Origin: an uncultured Gammaproteobacteria bacterium
GTDB lineage: Bacteria > Pseudomonadota > Gammaproteobacteria > Arenicellales > JAANXG01
DNA: 40,744 nt
NCBI GenBank assembly: GCA_945787105.1
Contig: CALZGZ010000118.1
Span: 1 to 40,744 of the forward strand
Direction: 5' to 3'
Every line of letters begins with the position of its first letter. The first letter of the stretch is position 1. The notes under the pieces were generated by a model. That model was given only the letters and a program-made list of their open reading frames with translations. It was not told the origin of the DNA and did no database searches. Positions 25,676 through 35,293 of this stretch are shown in pieces. Made by a program: the position numbers and the translations under genes.

Positions 25676-27124
25676 ATGCTTATCTTTGAACTATCGAAAC
25701 CGACACGAAGAAATCCCTCTCAATCGCCGCGAGAGGAGTTGGAGGTCACAGACATACCTGCGGAGTTTCTTCGCGAAGATTTGGCACCGTTACCGGCGGT
25801 GTCCGAACTCCAGGTCGTGCGTCACTATACACGCTTGTCACAAAGCAATTTTTCTATCGATACGCATTTCTATCCTCTCGGCTCATGCACCATGAAGTAC
25901 AACCCGAGGGCGTGTAACAAGTACGCCATGCTGCCGGAGTTTCTCATGCGGCATCCACAGTCCGCGGTGACCACCGGCCAAGGTTTTTTGCAATGTCTAC
26001 ATGAGTTACAGGAAATTCTAAAAGATATAACCGGCATGAAAGGTGTCTCGCTGACGCCACTCGCCGGTGCCCAGGGAGAATTTGCCGGTGTGACGATGAT
26101 CCGCGCCTATCATGACTCACGAGATGATCAAAGGCGCGATGAAATTTTAGTGCCTGACGCGGCACATGGCACCAATCCGGCTACTGCAACCATGTGTGGG
26201 TACAAGGTACGCGAAATACCCACCGATGCGGAAGGTGACGTTGATGTAGAGGCGCTTCGAGCCGCGGTAGGACCACACACTGCTGGACTAATGTTGACGA
26301 ATCCGTCGACGCTCGGAATATTCGAGGGACACATCCAAGAGATTGCCGATATCGTTCACGAGGCTGGCGGGCTGCTGTATTACGACGGTGCGAATCTCAA
26401 TGCCATCGTCGGCAAAGTCAAACCGGGAGACATGGGGTTTGACGTGATTCATATGAATTTGCACAAAACCTTTTCGACCCCCCACGGTGGAGGTGGACCT
26501 GGTGCCGGCCCGGTGGGTGTCAACGATCGCCTGTTGCCGTTCTTACCGATCCCGATAGTCACGGAGGAAGGTGGCGATTACCGCTGGTTGACGGAGCAGG
26601 ATTTACCGCAATCCATTGGCCGCCTTTCTGGCAGCATGGGGAATGCCGGTGTCTTGCTGCGAGCTTACATTTACGCCCGATTGTTGGGAAAGGAAGGCAT
26701 GAATCGGGTTGCGGAGTTCGCCACATTAAACGCGAATTACTTGATGGCGCAATTGCGAAGTCGTGGTTTTGATATGGCGTATCCGACACGACGTGCGGCC
26801 CATGAATTTATCGTTACTCTGAAGACGTTGAAGGAGCAAACCGGTGTGATTGCTATGGATGTCGCCAAGCGCTTGCTCGACAAGGGATATCATGCCCCCA
26901 CCGTGTATTTCCCACTGTTGGTACCTGAGTGCTTCCTGATCGAGCCTACCGAAACGGAGAGCAAGCAAGAATTGGATGGATTCACTGATGCGTTGGTTGA
27001 GATCCTGGAGGAGGCCCATCGCGATCCTGAGCTCGTGAAGCATGCGCCACACACTACCCCGGTTACTCGGCTCGACGAGGTCAAGGCCGCGCGGGAGTTG
27101 GATGTCGCTTGGAATAGCGAGTGA
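25676..27124 (+). CDS. gcvPB: Glycine dehydrogenase (decarboxylating) subunit 2
   Basis: Catalytic C-terminal half of the split P protein. It decarboxylates glycine on PLP and loads the aminomethyl group on GcvH. 482 residues. The PLP lysine is near residue 264 in [20 protein letters not shown]; other segments are [33 protein letters not shown] and [11 protein letters not shown]. It begins six bases after tpx, with a poor ribosome site of its own, which suggests coupling to tpx. An adenosine-kinase-type gene follows after 72 bases. Confidence 0.96.
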   Translation: MLIFELSKPTRRNPSQSPREELEVTDIPAEFLREDLAPLPAVSELQVVRHYTRLSQSNFSIDTHFYPLGSCTMKYNPRACNKYAMLPEFLMRHPQSAVTTGQGFLQCLHELQEILKDITGMKGVSLTPLAGAQGEFAGVTMIRAYHDSRDDQRRDEILVPDAAHGTNPATATMCGYKVREIPTDAEGDVDVEALRAAVGPHTAGLMLTNPSTLGIFEGHIQEIADIVHEAGGLLYYDGANLNAIVGKVKPGDMGFDVIHMNLHKTFSTPHGGGGPGAGPVGVNDRLLPFLPIPIVTEEGGDYRWLTEQDLPQSIGRLSGSMGNAGVLLRAYIYARLLGKEGMNRVAEFATLNANYLMAQLRSRGFDMAYPTRRAAHEFIVTLKTLKEQTGVIAMDVAKRLLDKGYHAPTVYFPLLVPECFLIEPTETESKQELDGFTDALVEILEEAHRDPELVKHAPHTTPVTRLDEVKAARELDVAWNSE

Positions 27125-27196
27125 CCGGCGTTGACTCCGTTGCCGATTAGTTTCGATATCACACGTCATAACACTCGGGAAAGATAAAAATTTGCC

Positions 27197-28132
27197 ATGG
27201 CGATACTGATCTGTGGTTCGTTTGCCTATGACAACATCATGGTGTTTCCGGACCACTTTAAAAACCACATTCTCCCGGAAAAGGTACATATACTTAATGT
27301 TTGTTTTGTAGTTCCGGAAATGCGTCGTGAATTTGGCGGATGTGCCGGAAATATTGCGTATAACCTCAAGTTATTGGGTGGGGAACCACTACCAATGGGA
27401 GCGGTGGGGCATGACTTTGGACCTTACGCCGAATGGATGAATCAGTGTGACATTCCGCAAACCCGTGTTGTACAGATCGACGACACGTATACGGCCCAAG
27501 CGTACATTACCACCGATATGGATGATAATCAGATCACCGCATTTCATCCCGGGGCGATGTCAGCGGCGCATCGAAACCGTATTGAAGATATGCACAATGT
27601 GGAACTGGGCATTGTATCCCCCGATGGCAGGCAGGCGATGGTCGAACACGCAGAGCAGTTTGCGAACTTGGGTATCCCATTTGTGTTCGATCCGGGCCAG
27701 GGGTTGCCTATGTTCAATGCTGAAGAGTTGAAGACATTTATCGATCAGGCCACTTACCTTACCGTCAACGACTACGAGAGTCAGTTGTTGCAAGAACGTA
27801 TTGGCTTGAGCTTGCAACAGATTGCGAGTCAAGTGGACGCACTGATTGTTACCAAGGGCGCTAAAGGTTCGGAGATATTTACCGACGGTATAAGGATTGA
27901 GATACCGATTGGGCGGGTAACCGAAGCGGTCGATCCTACCGGTTGCGGTGATGCGTTCCGCGCGGGGTTGCTATATGGAATCACTAACGGGAAAAAATGG
28001 GAAGATATTGGAAGACTTGCGTCATTAATGGGCGCGATAAATATTGAACACCATGGTACGCAAAATCATCGCTTCACGGTCGATGAGTTTGCTGCACGCT
28101 TCCAAGAAAGTTTCGGCTACAGTGCGTTTTGA
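27197..28132 (+). CDS. PfkB-family kinase, adenosine kinase-like
   Basis: 311 residues of the ribokinase fold. Segments GSFAYDNIMVFP, EFGGCAGNIAYNLKLLGGE, AVGHDFGPYAEWM, AFHPGAMSAAHRN and NDYESQLL follow the pattern I know from the Mycobacterium tuberculosis adenosine kinase more than from fructokinases. The C-terminal anion-hole motif is DPTGCGDAFRAGLLYG near residue 246, with the catalytic Asp; most relatives have GAGD or GVGD here. It probably phosphorylates adenosine or a sugar. It may extend the gcv operon (72-base gap). Adenosine recycling from S-adenosylhomocysteine would fit one-carbon metabolism, but this is inference. Confidence 0.85.
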   Translation: MAILICGSFAYDNIMVFPDHFKNHILPEKVHILNVCFVVPEMRREFGGCAGNIAYNLKLLGGEPLPMGAVGHDFGPYAEWMNQCDIPQTRVVQIDDTYTAQAYITTDMDDNQITAFHPGAMSAAHRNRIEDMHNVELGIVSPDGRQAMVEHAEQFANLGIPFVFDPGQGLPMFNAEELKTFIDQATYLTVNDYESQLLQERIGLSLQQIASQVDALIVTKGAKGSEIFTDGIRIEIPIGRVTEAVDPTGCGDAFRAGLLYGITNGKKWEDIGRLASLMGAINIEHHGTQNHRFTVDEFAARFQESFGYSAF

Positions 28133-28211
28133 AGCATGATGGTATTGCAAATTGGCACCACTCTGCTATGTTCACGACTACAAACGTGACGAGACTACGG
28201 TAGGTGAGATC

Positions 28212-28595
28212 ATGAAAAAGGTGACCGGTATTGGGGGGATCTTCTTCAAGGCAAAGGACCCGGACAAACTTAAAGCGTGGTATGAGGCGCATCTCGGTAT
28301 CGAAGCGAGTGACGAGGCCGGTGCCATTTTCGAGTGGCGCGATGCCGATGATCCAGAAAAATCCGAATATACCGTTTGGGGGCCGTTCCCCCAGAACACC
28401 GATTATTTCAAGCCCAGCTCAGCTTCCTTCATGATCAACTATCGGGTGCAAAACCTGCACGAGCTCATTGATGAGCTTCGTGAGACAGGTCTGGACGTGA
28501 CCGGGCCCAAGGAACACCCGGAAGGAATTTTCGCGTGGATCATGGACCCGGAGGGGAATAAGATCGAATTGTGGGAGCCGGTAGCGGATACTTAA
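28212..28595 (+). CDS. VOC-superfamily (glyoxalase/bleomycin resistance-like) protein
   Basis: 127 residues with two beta-alpha-beta-beta-beta repeats: GIGGIFFKAKDPDKLKAWYE at the start, then INYRVQNLHELIDELRETGLDV and a final AWIMDPEGNKIELWEP. The last Glu and the DPEGN turn are the standard VOC ending. The substrate is not predictable. The ATG at 28212 begins the family-like sequence; GGTGAG seven bases upstream is a fair ribosome site. It lies between the kinase and the EF-G-like gene. Confidence 0.88.
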   Translation: MKKVTGIGGIFFKAKDPDKLKAWYEAHLGIEASDEAGAIFEWRDADDPEKSEYTVWGPFPQNTDYFKPSSASFMINYRVQNLHELIDELRETGLDVTGPKEHPEGIFAWIMDPEGNKIELWEPVADT

Positions 28596-28752
28596 AACCG
28601 CCACCGAGCAGACGCGGTGTTTTCCCGGGTACCCAGGCCCTGGGCCGCCGTCCCGAATCCAGCCGGATTGATAGCCATGGACGCTTGGTTTAGGCTAGGC
28701 GTGAAACGGCCACAGAGCCGACACCACGACAACGAAACGGATGGAGATGCTT

Positions 28753-30795
28753 ATGTCCGGCTATACCACGCAAGATATCCGGAATGTGGCGCTTGTTGGC
28801 CACGCCGGTTCAGGTAAAACCTCGCTCACCGAGGCCCTGCTGCAACACACAGGGGCGATCAACAATGCGGGAAGTGTTGCGCGGGGGACCACAACCTCCG
28901 ATTTCGATCCGCTGGAACAAAAACATCAACATTCCCTCCGTTCCACGTTGCTCAACCTGGATTACGGCGATAAGCACATCAATATCATCGACACTCCTGG
29001 ATATCCGGATTTTCTAGGACAGACATTGAGCGTATTACCAGCGGTCGAGACCGTGGCCATCGTAATCAACGCCCAGAACGGGATCGAGATGTTGGCGCGG
29101 CGGCTTATGGACTGGGCAAGTGAACAAAATCTGTGCCGCATGATCGTGGTCAATAAAATTGATGCAGATGGTGTAGATCTGGAGTTGGTGTTCAAGTCAA
29201 TCCAAGAAACATTCGGAAAGGAGTGCCTGGCAATTAATCTGCCGTCCAAAGACGCCACTGAAGTGGTTGATTGTTTCTTTAATCCCTCCGGGGAGTCGGA
29301 TTTCTTTTCGGTCAGTGACGCACATACTGTAGTGATTGATCAGACCGTAGAGGTGGATGAGGAGTTGATGGAAATTTATCTCGAACAAGGAGAAATTTCC
29401 CCCGAGCAATTACACGATGCGTTTGAGAAAGCATTGCGAGAGGGCCACTTGGTTCCTATTTGTTTTGTTTCTGCGGAAACTGGAACCGGGGTCAAGGAGT
29501 TGTTGGACATTCTTGCGAAACTGATGCCGAATCCCATAGAGGGAAACTCGCCACCATTAGTCAAACTGAACGGTGCTGATGAGACGCCGATTGACTTGAA
29601 ACCGGATCCAGCTGGACACATTCTTGCGCACGTTTTTAAAGTTACGTTTGATCCGTACGTAGGCAAACTCGGCATCTTTCGTATTTACCAAGGTACCGTT
29701 GATAAGGATAGCGAGTTGTTTATCAACGACAGCCGCAAGGCATTCAAGGTCGGTCATTTGTTCAAGTTGCAAGGCAAGAAGAACGAGGAGATCACCAAAG
29801 GAATTCCCGGTGACATCTGTGCAATCGCCAAGGTGCCGGATATTCGATTTGATGGCATTTTGCACAACTTTCACGATGAAGATGACGTTCATCTCAAAAA
29901 ACTAAATTTTCCCATGCCTTTAGCCGGGCTCGCGGTATTGGCAAAGAAGCGCGGTGATGAACAGAAGCTTTCGGAAGCCCTGGAAAAGCTGTCGGAAGAG
30001 GATCCTTGCATCAAGATTGAACGTGATTCGGCGGCCAACGAAACTGTTTTGCGCGGGTTGGGTGATTTGCACCTGCGCACGGCCATAGAGCGCATGGAAG
30101 AACTTTACAACGTCCCAGTTCAGACCCAGCCGCCGACGGTGCCATATCGTGAGACGATCACCAAGAAGGCGGAGGGACATCATCGCCACAAGAAGCAAAC
30201 CGGTGGTGCCGGTCAGTTTGGAGAAGTGTACTTGAACGTGGAGCCGCTAGAGCGAGGTACCGGATTTGAGTTCGTAAATAAAGTCGTGGGTGGCGTGATT
30301 CCCTCGGGTTTTATACCCTCAGTGGAGAAAGGCGTGCGGCAGTTACTGGATACTGGTTCAATTGCCGGTTTTCCGATTCAAGACGTCAGGGTCACAGTCT
30401 ACGACGGCAAGTACCATTCGGTGGATTCCAACGAGATCTCGTTTATCACCGCGGGTCGCAAGGCTTTTATTGATGCGATTTCGAACTCCAAACCAATCAT
30501 TTTGGAGCCTATCGTCGACATCGAGATTACCATTTCCAACGACCATATGGGTGATATCACCGGCGACCTATCCTCGAGACGCGGGCGTGTTTCCAGTACC
30601 GACGTATTGTCCGACGGCATGGTCATGGTCAAAGGGCAAGTGCCTCAGGCGGAGTTGACTGATTACCAATCGCGCTTGAAATCGATGACCGGCGGCGAAG
30701 GGTCGTTTACCATGGAATTCAGCCATTACCAACAGACACCAGCGACAATCCAAAAGGAGATGGTGAGCAAGCATCAGAACAAGGAGAAAGATTAG
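28753..30795 (+). CDS. EF-G-like translational GTPase (second-class FusA paralogue)
   Basis: 680 residues with EF-G domain order: GTPase, domain II, then domains III–V. G1 is GHAGSGKT (16–23), where canonical EF-G has AHIDAGKT; G3 is DTPGYPDF (80–87), with Tyr84 in place of the catalytic His; G4 is NKID near 134. Downstream are GLGDLHLRTAIERM and HKKQTGGAGQFGEV. These changes mark the EF-G-like group rather than housekeeping FusA, which normally sits by rpsL/rpsG/tuf. Function is unclear. The ATG at 28753 has GGAG six bases upstream; an in-frame ATG at 28741 is less likely. EamA transporter follows. Confidence 0.9.
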   Translation: MSGYTTQDIRNVALVGHAGSGKTSLTEALLQHTGAINNAGSVARGTTTSDFDPLEQKHQHSLRSTLLNLDYGDKHINIIDTPGYPDFLGQTLSVLPAVETVAIVINAQNGIEMLARRLMDWASEQNLCRMIVVNKIDADGVDLELVFKSIQETFGKECLAINLPSKDATEVVDCFFNPSGESDFFSVSDAHTVVIDQTVEVDEELMEIYLEQGEISPEQLHDAFEKALREGHLVPICFVSAETGTGVKELLDILAKLMPNPIEGNSPPLVKLNGADETPIDLKPDPAGHILAHVFKVTFDPYVGKLGIFRIYQGTVDKDSELFINDSRKAFKVGHLFKLQGKKNEEITKGIPGDICAIAKVPDIRFDGILHNFHDEDDVHLKKLNFPMPLAGLAVLAKKRGDEQKLSEALEKLSEEDPCIKIERDSAANETVLRGLGDLHLRTAIERMEELYNVPVQTQPPTVPYRETITKKAEGHHRHKKQTGGAGQFGEVYLNVEPLERGTGFEFVNKVVGGVIPSGFIPSVEKGVRQLLDTGSIAGFPIQDVRVTVYDGKYHSVDSNEISFITAGRKAFIDAISNSKPIILEPIVDIEITISNDHMGDITGDLSSRRGRVSSTDVLSDGMVMVKGQVPQAELTDYQSRLKSMTGGEGSFTMEFSHYQQTPATIQKEMVSKHQNKEKD

Positions 30796-30818
30796 CCTGC
30801 ACTACACCGGCTAGTCTG

Positions 30819-31721
30819 TTGGTCTATCCTCAAAGTATCGCACGCGGTGCCCTGTTCATCATTGCGTCGGAAGTTTTGATCGCCGCTATGGGGGCGATCA
30901 TCAAATTGGTGGCCGAAGGGCTACCGAACGAGATGATCGTGTTCTTCCGTAACCTGTTTGGGTTGTTGGCGTTGGTACCGTTGCTCACGCGGGCCGGTAT
31001 GCCGGGCCTCAAGACACGGGTGTTTCATCTACATCTCGTGCGCGCGCTGGCTGGTGTGGCGGCGATGTATTGTTTTTTCTACGCCATCGCTCATATCAAG
31101 CTCGCCGATGCAATGTTGCTGAAATTGACTACCCCGGTTTTAATTCCGGTGGTGGCATTTTTTTGGCTGCAAGAGCGACTTTCGCGGTTGGCCCGTTATG
31201 CCTTGCTAGTAGCTTTCGCCGGCGTCGTCCTGATTATCAGACCCGGCCTTGATCTCAACTGGGTGATGCTAATCGCCCTGGCGGGTAGCGCCATGGCGGC
31301 GCTGGCCAAGGTGGCAATTAGGCGTTTATCGAGTACCGAGCCCGCAGTGCGAATCGTGTTCTATTTCGCCGGCATAGCCGCTGCAGTGTCCGCGGTGCCG
31401 CTACTTTGGGGCTGGCAGGCACCCACCCTTAGACAATGGGGGTTACTCATGGCGATTGGGCCCCTAGCAACACTCGCTCAATTATTTATGACCCGCGGTT
31501 ATGGATCCGCACCTGCATCACGGGTGGGGATCTTCACCTACTCGTCGGTCATCTTCGGTGCATCCTTGGGCTGGTTATTCTGGGATGAGTGGTGGGATCT
31601 GGTGTCCATAGCGGGCGCGGTGATGGTGGCGAGCGCGGGGGCGATGGTCCTACACAGCGCGCGCCAAGACATTCCAGATGAGGGTATTGCCTGGGAGCAA
31701 ACCCCGGCCCATGTAAAATAG
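30819..31721 (+). CDS. EamA-domain (DMT superfamily) transporter
   Basis: 300 residues with about ten transmembrane segments in two EamA repeats. The first covers IIASEVLIAAMGAIIKLV to VAFAGVVLIIRPG; the second runs from WVMLIALAGSAMAALAKVAI to AGAVMVASAGAMVL. FFRNLFGLLALVPL and ALAGVAAMYCFFYAIAHI are typical. It is probably an inner-membrane exporter of a small metabolite; the substrate is not predictable. The start is the TTG at 30819, 24 bases after the EF-G-like gene, without a clear ribosome site. It is convergent with icd. Confidence 0.85.
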   Translation: MVYPQSIARGALFIIASEVLIAAMGAIIKLVAEGLPNEMIVFFRNLFGLLALVPLLTRAGMPGLKTRVFHLHLVRALAGVAAMYCFFYAIAHIKLADAMLLKLTTPVLIPVVAFFWLQERLSRLARYALLVAFAGVVLIIRPGLDLNWVMLIALAGSAMAALAKVAIRRLSSTEPAVRIVFYFAGIAAAVSAVPLLWGWQAPTLRQWGLLMAIGPLATLAQLFMTRGYGSAPASRVGIFTYSSVIFGASLGWLFWDEWWDLVSIAGAVMVASAGAMVLHSARQDIPDEGIAWEQTPAHVK

Positions 31722-31765
31722 TCCAGCGATCAAGAAAGGCTATGCCCCCAATCCGTAATCGCCGT

Positions 31766-33532
31766 TCATTCCTCTAATCCCCAGCCGAACTCCTCGACGA
31801 TTTCGAACAAATCGGTATCTGACACCACGCCGACTGGTATCTGTTTTGCCTCGACTACCACTCGCCGGATGTTGTGACGCGACATGATCGACGACACTGT
31901 TCTCAGGCTTGCGTCGGCAGGCACCGTCAACAACGGCCGAGTGGTAATCTTATCGACTTTGACCTTAGTGGTCGACTGCTCAACTCCTACAATTTTTGTA
32001 ACTACATCGCGCTTGGTCATAATGCCCCATTCGCCATCTTTCTTGGGCTGGACCAACACATAGCTGATATCGGCCTCACGCATCTTGTGCATGGCATCTT
32101 CGACGCTGGTGTCGGAGGACACGCTGATTACCGGCGACATCACGCCGGCGGCTGTAGTCGGATGGCGTCCGGACTCCTTCATTGCCTCCAGTGGATTAGC
32201 GACGCGTCTCTCCTCCCGAGTTCTGCGTTCCGCCTCCAGGGCCTCGCGGCGTTCCCGTTCGAAGCGAGCGAGGTCTTCAGCGTCACCGGTTATCTTCGCG
32301 ATCAGGGCGTCGGCAAAGGTGCTCGTGGACACCGTATGAGCCCCGTCCATTTGGCGGGCGAAATCGTAGGTAACGAACTTGTCCCCGATTACCTTGGGAT
32401 AAGCGGCATTGATCAGATCGGCGGCTTCCTTCCAACCCATGTACTCGAGCATCATTACTCCGGACAACAATAACGAACTCGGATTGACCTTGTTTTGGTT
32501 GGCGTATTTGGGTGCGGTGCCGTGAGTGGCCTCAAATACCGCCGCATCATCCCCGATGTTCGCGCCTGGCGCGATGCCTACACCGCCCACTTCGGCGGCC
32601 ACCGCGTCGGACAGGTAATCGCCGTTGAGATTCATAGTTGCGAGCACGTCAAACTCCACTGGCCGCAGTTGCAGGAGCTGGAAAATGATGTCGGCGATCC
32701 GGTCCTTAATGATGATCTTGTCATGGGGACGTTTGCCGCCATACACGTTGTACAATTCCTCTTCGGTAATGACTTCGCCAGCAAACTCGTCCTTTGCCAA
32801 CTCATAACCCCAATTGCGAAACGCACCTTCCGTGAATTTCATGATATTTCCTTTGTGTACCAAAGTTACGCTCTCGCGATCGTTGTCAATGGCGTACTGG
32901 ATTGCCTTGCGGATCAGGCGCTTTGAACCGAATGGGCTCACCGGTTTGACACCAAGCCCGGCTTTCTCGAAAAAAGTCGCCCCCATCTCTTCACGCAGGA
33001 ACTTAGCCAGTTTTTCGTTTTCTTCGCTGCCACTTTGGTATTCGATGCCGGCGTATACGTCCTCGGTGTTCTCGCGAAAAATGACCACATCCACCTGCTC
33101 CGGCGCTTTCATGGGCGAGGGTACACTTTGGTAGTAGCGAACCGGTCGGACGCACGCGTAGAGATCCAGTTCCTGGCGAAGCGACACATTGAGAGAGCGG
33201 AAACCACCGCCGACCGGCGTCGTCAGGGGCCCTTTTATTGCCACTACCACATCGCGTATCGCATCGAGTGTCTCGGCGGGAAAGTAATCTCCATCATAAA
33301 GAGCGGCCGACTTTTCGCCCAGATACATTTCGCACCAGTGAATCTTGCGCTTGCCTGCATACGCCGTCTCGACTGCGGCATCCCACACTCTGAGGCTGGC
33401 GTTGGTGATGTCGGGGCCGATGCCATCCCCCTCTACATAACCCACAATGGCCTGGTCTGGAACATTGAGTTTTCCATTCTTGATGGTGATTCTTTCTCCA
33501 GAATCTGGAATCTTTATATGTTGATATGACAT
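31766..33532 (-). CDS. icd: NADP-dependent isocitrate dehydrogenase with C-terminal CBS-domain pair
   Basis: Oxidative decarboxylation of isocitrate in the TCA cycle. From the ATG at 33532, 588 residues against about 416 in E. coli. Residues 1–415 are a complete enzyme: [18 protein letters not shown] with the conserved phosphorylatable Ser, [29 protein letters not shown] and [11 protein letters not shown] (Lys/Tyr/Arg of NADP specificity kept). A charged helical linker (416–463, rich in Arg/Glu) joins two CBS motifs (464–588), with [21 protein letters not shown] and [18 protein letters not shown] as repeats. CBS pairs usually bind adenine nucleotides, so the fusion suggests direct energy-state control (inference). 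Stop is in frame; no frameshift is involved. Confidence 0.95.
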   Translation of the reverse strand: MSYQHIKIPDSGERITIKNGKLNVPDQAIVGYVEGDGIGPDITNASLRVWDAAVETAYAGKRKIHWCEMYLGEKSAALYDGDYFPAETLDAIRDVVVAIKGPLTTPVGGGFRSLNVSLRQELDLYACVRPVRYYQSVPSPMKAPEQVDVVIFRENTEDVYAGIEYQSGSEENEKLAKFLREEMGATFFEKAGLGVKPVSPFGSKRLIRKAIQYAIDNDRESVTLVHKGNIMKFTEGAFRNWGYELAKDEFAGEVITEEELYNVYGGKRPHDKIIIKDRIADIIFQLLQLRPVEFDVLATMNLNGDYLSDAVAAEVGGVGIAPGANIGDDAAVFEATHGTAPKYANQNKVNPSSLLLSGVMMLEYMGWKEAADLINAAYPKVIGDKFVTYDFARQMDGAHTVSTSTFADALIAKITGDAEDLARFERERREALEAERRTREERRVANPLEAMKESGRHPTTAAGVMSPVISVSSDTSVEDAMHKMREADISYVLVQPKKDGEWGIMTKRDVVTKIVGVEQSTTKVKVDKITTRPLLTVPADASLRTVSSIMSRHNIRRVVVEAKQIPVGVVSDTDLFEIVEEFGWGLEE

Positions 33533-33591
33533 TGTTGAGTTTTCTTTATATCTAATTGTTGGGTAGGGTTGTGAAAGCAAGAAGACTTTCT

Positions 33592-33597
33592 ATTATA
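33592..33597 (-). promoter_or_regulatory. Candidate -10 of icd
   Basis: TATAAT on the minus strand about 60 bases before the icd start, with a weak -35 (GTTCTT) 17 bases away. It lies in the gap shared with divergent ggt. Confidence 0.4.
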
Positions 33598-33656
33598 TCG
33601 ATTAATCAGCGCATAAGAACGCTCTTGGTTCAGATTAACCTAGCGAGAGTCTGACG

Positions 33657-35219
33657 ATGACTGAAAAAGGCGTGGTTGCGGCCGGACATCCCCGCACCGC
33701 AGAGGCAGCTGCAGAGGTGCTGCGCGCGGGCGGTAACGCCTTCGATGCCGCCATAGCGGGATTCTTTATGGCCTGTGTGGTTGAACCGGTACTCGCATCT
33801 CTTGGCGGCGGCGGGTTTGTACTCGCCCGGGACACCCGCGGTGTCACCAGGGTATTCGATTTCTTCACTCAGACTCCCGGGATTCGGAGAGCCACATCAG
33901 ACCTCGATTTTTACCCGGTAGTCGTCGATTTCGGCAGCGCACAGCAGGAGTTTCATGTCGGGTTGGGCGCCTGTGCGGTGCCCGGTTGCGTGCGCGGGAT
34001 GTTCGATGTCCACCGGCAATTGGGCCGGCTTCCGATGCGTGAACTAGTACAACCGGCCGTGGCGGCGGCTCGTGACGGAATCACGGTGAACGCGTTTCAA
34101 GCCTATATCTTCACCCTGGTACATCCCATCTACATGACCCCTTCGGCCAAGCTGTTTTTCGAAAGTAGGAAGCATCCCGGCCACATTGCCACCGAGGGAG
34201 AGACATTGAGATTCCGAGATCTTGCCGATTTGATGGAGATGCTGGCCATTGAGGGTGATGACTTGTTTTATCGCGGTGAGATCGCCCAACGTGCAGGACG
34301 GATGTGCACCACCGGAGGGGGCCATCTGACGCGCCAAGATTTCGAAAGCTATCGCGTCGAATTGCGGGAACCACTGCGTATGCGCTATAGAAACGCGAAT
34401 CTGTTCTTCAATCCGCCCCCCAGTGCCGGGGGCGCATTAATTGGTTTCGGGCTTCGCTTGTTGGCGGAAACCGATATTGGTGATTTGGAAGCCGACGGTT
34501 ACGCGTGTCTGCGGCTGTTGACCGAGGTCATGCTGCAAACCTCGTTCGCGAGGATTGCATGCATGGAAAGCGGGAGCGTCGAGCCCGACGAAACATTTGC
34601 CCGGAGGCTGCTGAGCGAGCCGTTTGTCAATTTCTACAAGACCCAGGTGCTGAACCACCATCGTGCGGTTCGTGGTACGACCCAAGTCAGCGTGATTGAT
34701 GGGGAGGGAAACGTCGCGACGATGACGATTTCTAATGGCGAAGGCTGTGGCACCATTATCCCCGGCTCTGGAGTGATGCTAAACAACATGCTGGGCGAAG
34801 AGGATGTAAATCCTGCCGGGTTTCACCTCTGGAAGCTCAATCAACGCATGAGCTCAATGATGGCACCCACTATTGCCTTGTTTCCTAATGGTCGAATTGT
34901 TGCCACTGGATCGGGGGGTTCGAATCGTATTCGCACCGCATTATTACAGCTGTTAATGAACCTCATCGACTACGATATGGGCCTGACTACTGCAGTGCAT
35001 AGCCCTCGAATTCATATCGAAGGTGATGTGTTAAATATCGAAGGCGGCATGGATCCCACGGTCGTCTCGCAATTGACCGCCGAGTTTCCATGCTATCGAG
35101 AGTTCGATGATCTCAATCTATTCTTTGGCGGCGCTCATACGGTGATGCGTGACAGCAACGGACGATTACTCGGGGAAGGAGACCCTCGGCGTGGCGGGGT
35201 CAGTAAAATAGTCGTATGA
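33657..35219 (+). CDS. ggt: Gamma-glutamyltransferase family protein, without signal peptide
   Basis: 520 residues of the Ntn-hydrolase gamma-glutamyltranspeptidase family, which cleaves or transfers the gamma-glutamyl group of glutathione and related compounds. N-terminal HPRTAEAAAEVLRAGGNAFDAAIA, GGGGFVLARD, and NPPPSAGGALIGFGLRLL are typical of the large subunit. Autocleavage should occur at RGTTQVSVID, making Thr341 the nucleophile; the usual motif is TTHxSV, so His is replaced by Gln. The small subunit has NNMLGEEDVNP and GSGGSNRIRTALLQL. E. coli GGT is periplasmic (about 580 residues); here there is no export signal. It is divergent from icd and ends near a convergent DUF4412-like gene. 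Confidence 0.88.
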   Translation: MTEKGVVAAGHPRTAEAAAEVLRAGGNAFDAAIAGFFMACVVEPVLASLGGGGFVLARDTRGVTRVFDFFTQTPGIRRATSDLDFYPVVVDFGSAQQEFHVGLGACAVPGCVRGMFDVHRQLGRLPMRELVQPAVAAARDGITVNAFQAYIFTLVHPIYMTPSAKLFFESRKHPGHIATEGETLRFRDLADLMEMLAIEGDDLFYRGEIAQRAGRMCTTGGGHLTRQDFESYRVELREPLRMRYRNANLFFNPPPSAGGALIGFGLRLLAETDIGDLEADGYACLRLLTEVMLQTSFARIACMESGSVEPDETFARRLLSEPFVNFYKTQVLNHHRAVRGTTQVSVIDGEGNVATMTISNGEGCGTIIPGSGVMLNNMLGEEDVNPAGFHLWKLNQRMSSMMAPTIALFPNGRIVATGSGGSNRIRTALLQLLMNLIDYDMGLTTAVHSPRIHIEGDVLNIEGGMDPTVVSQLTAEFPCYREFDDLNLFFGGAHTVMRDSNGRLLGEGDPRRGGVSKIVV

Positions 35220-35293
35220 CATTCCAAGGACCACAAACTTGTTACCGCCTGTTGCCGGCGCGCAAACATCCGATGTCGGCAGAATCTGACCGC

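Noticed and set aside
28596-28650. ACCGC…GCGGTGTTTT after the VOC gene as a terminator
   Set aside because: The stem is only five pairs with a 12-base loop; too weak to report as a feature.
34915-34930. GGTTCGAATC-like box as part of a tRNA
   Set aside because: It lies inside the gamma-glutamyltransferase frame and codes for the conserved GSGGSNR segment; no acceptor or anticodon stem was found.
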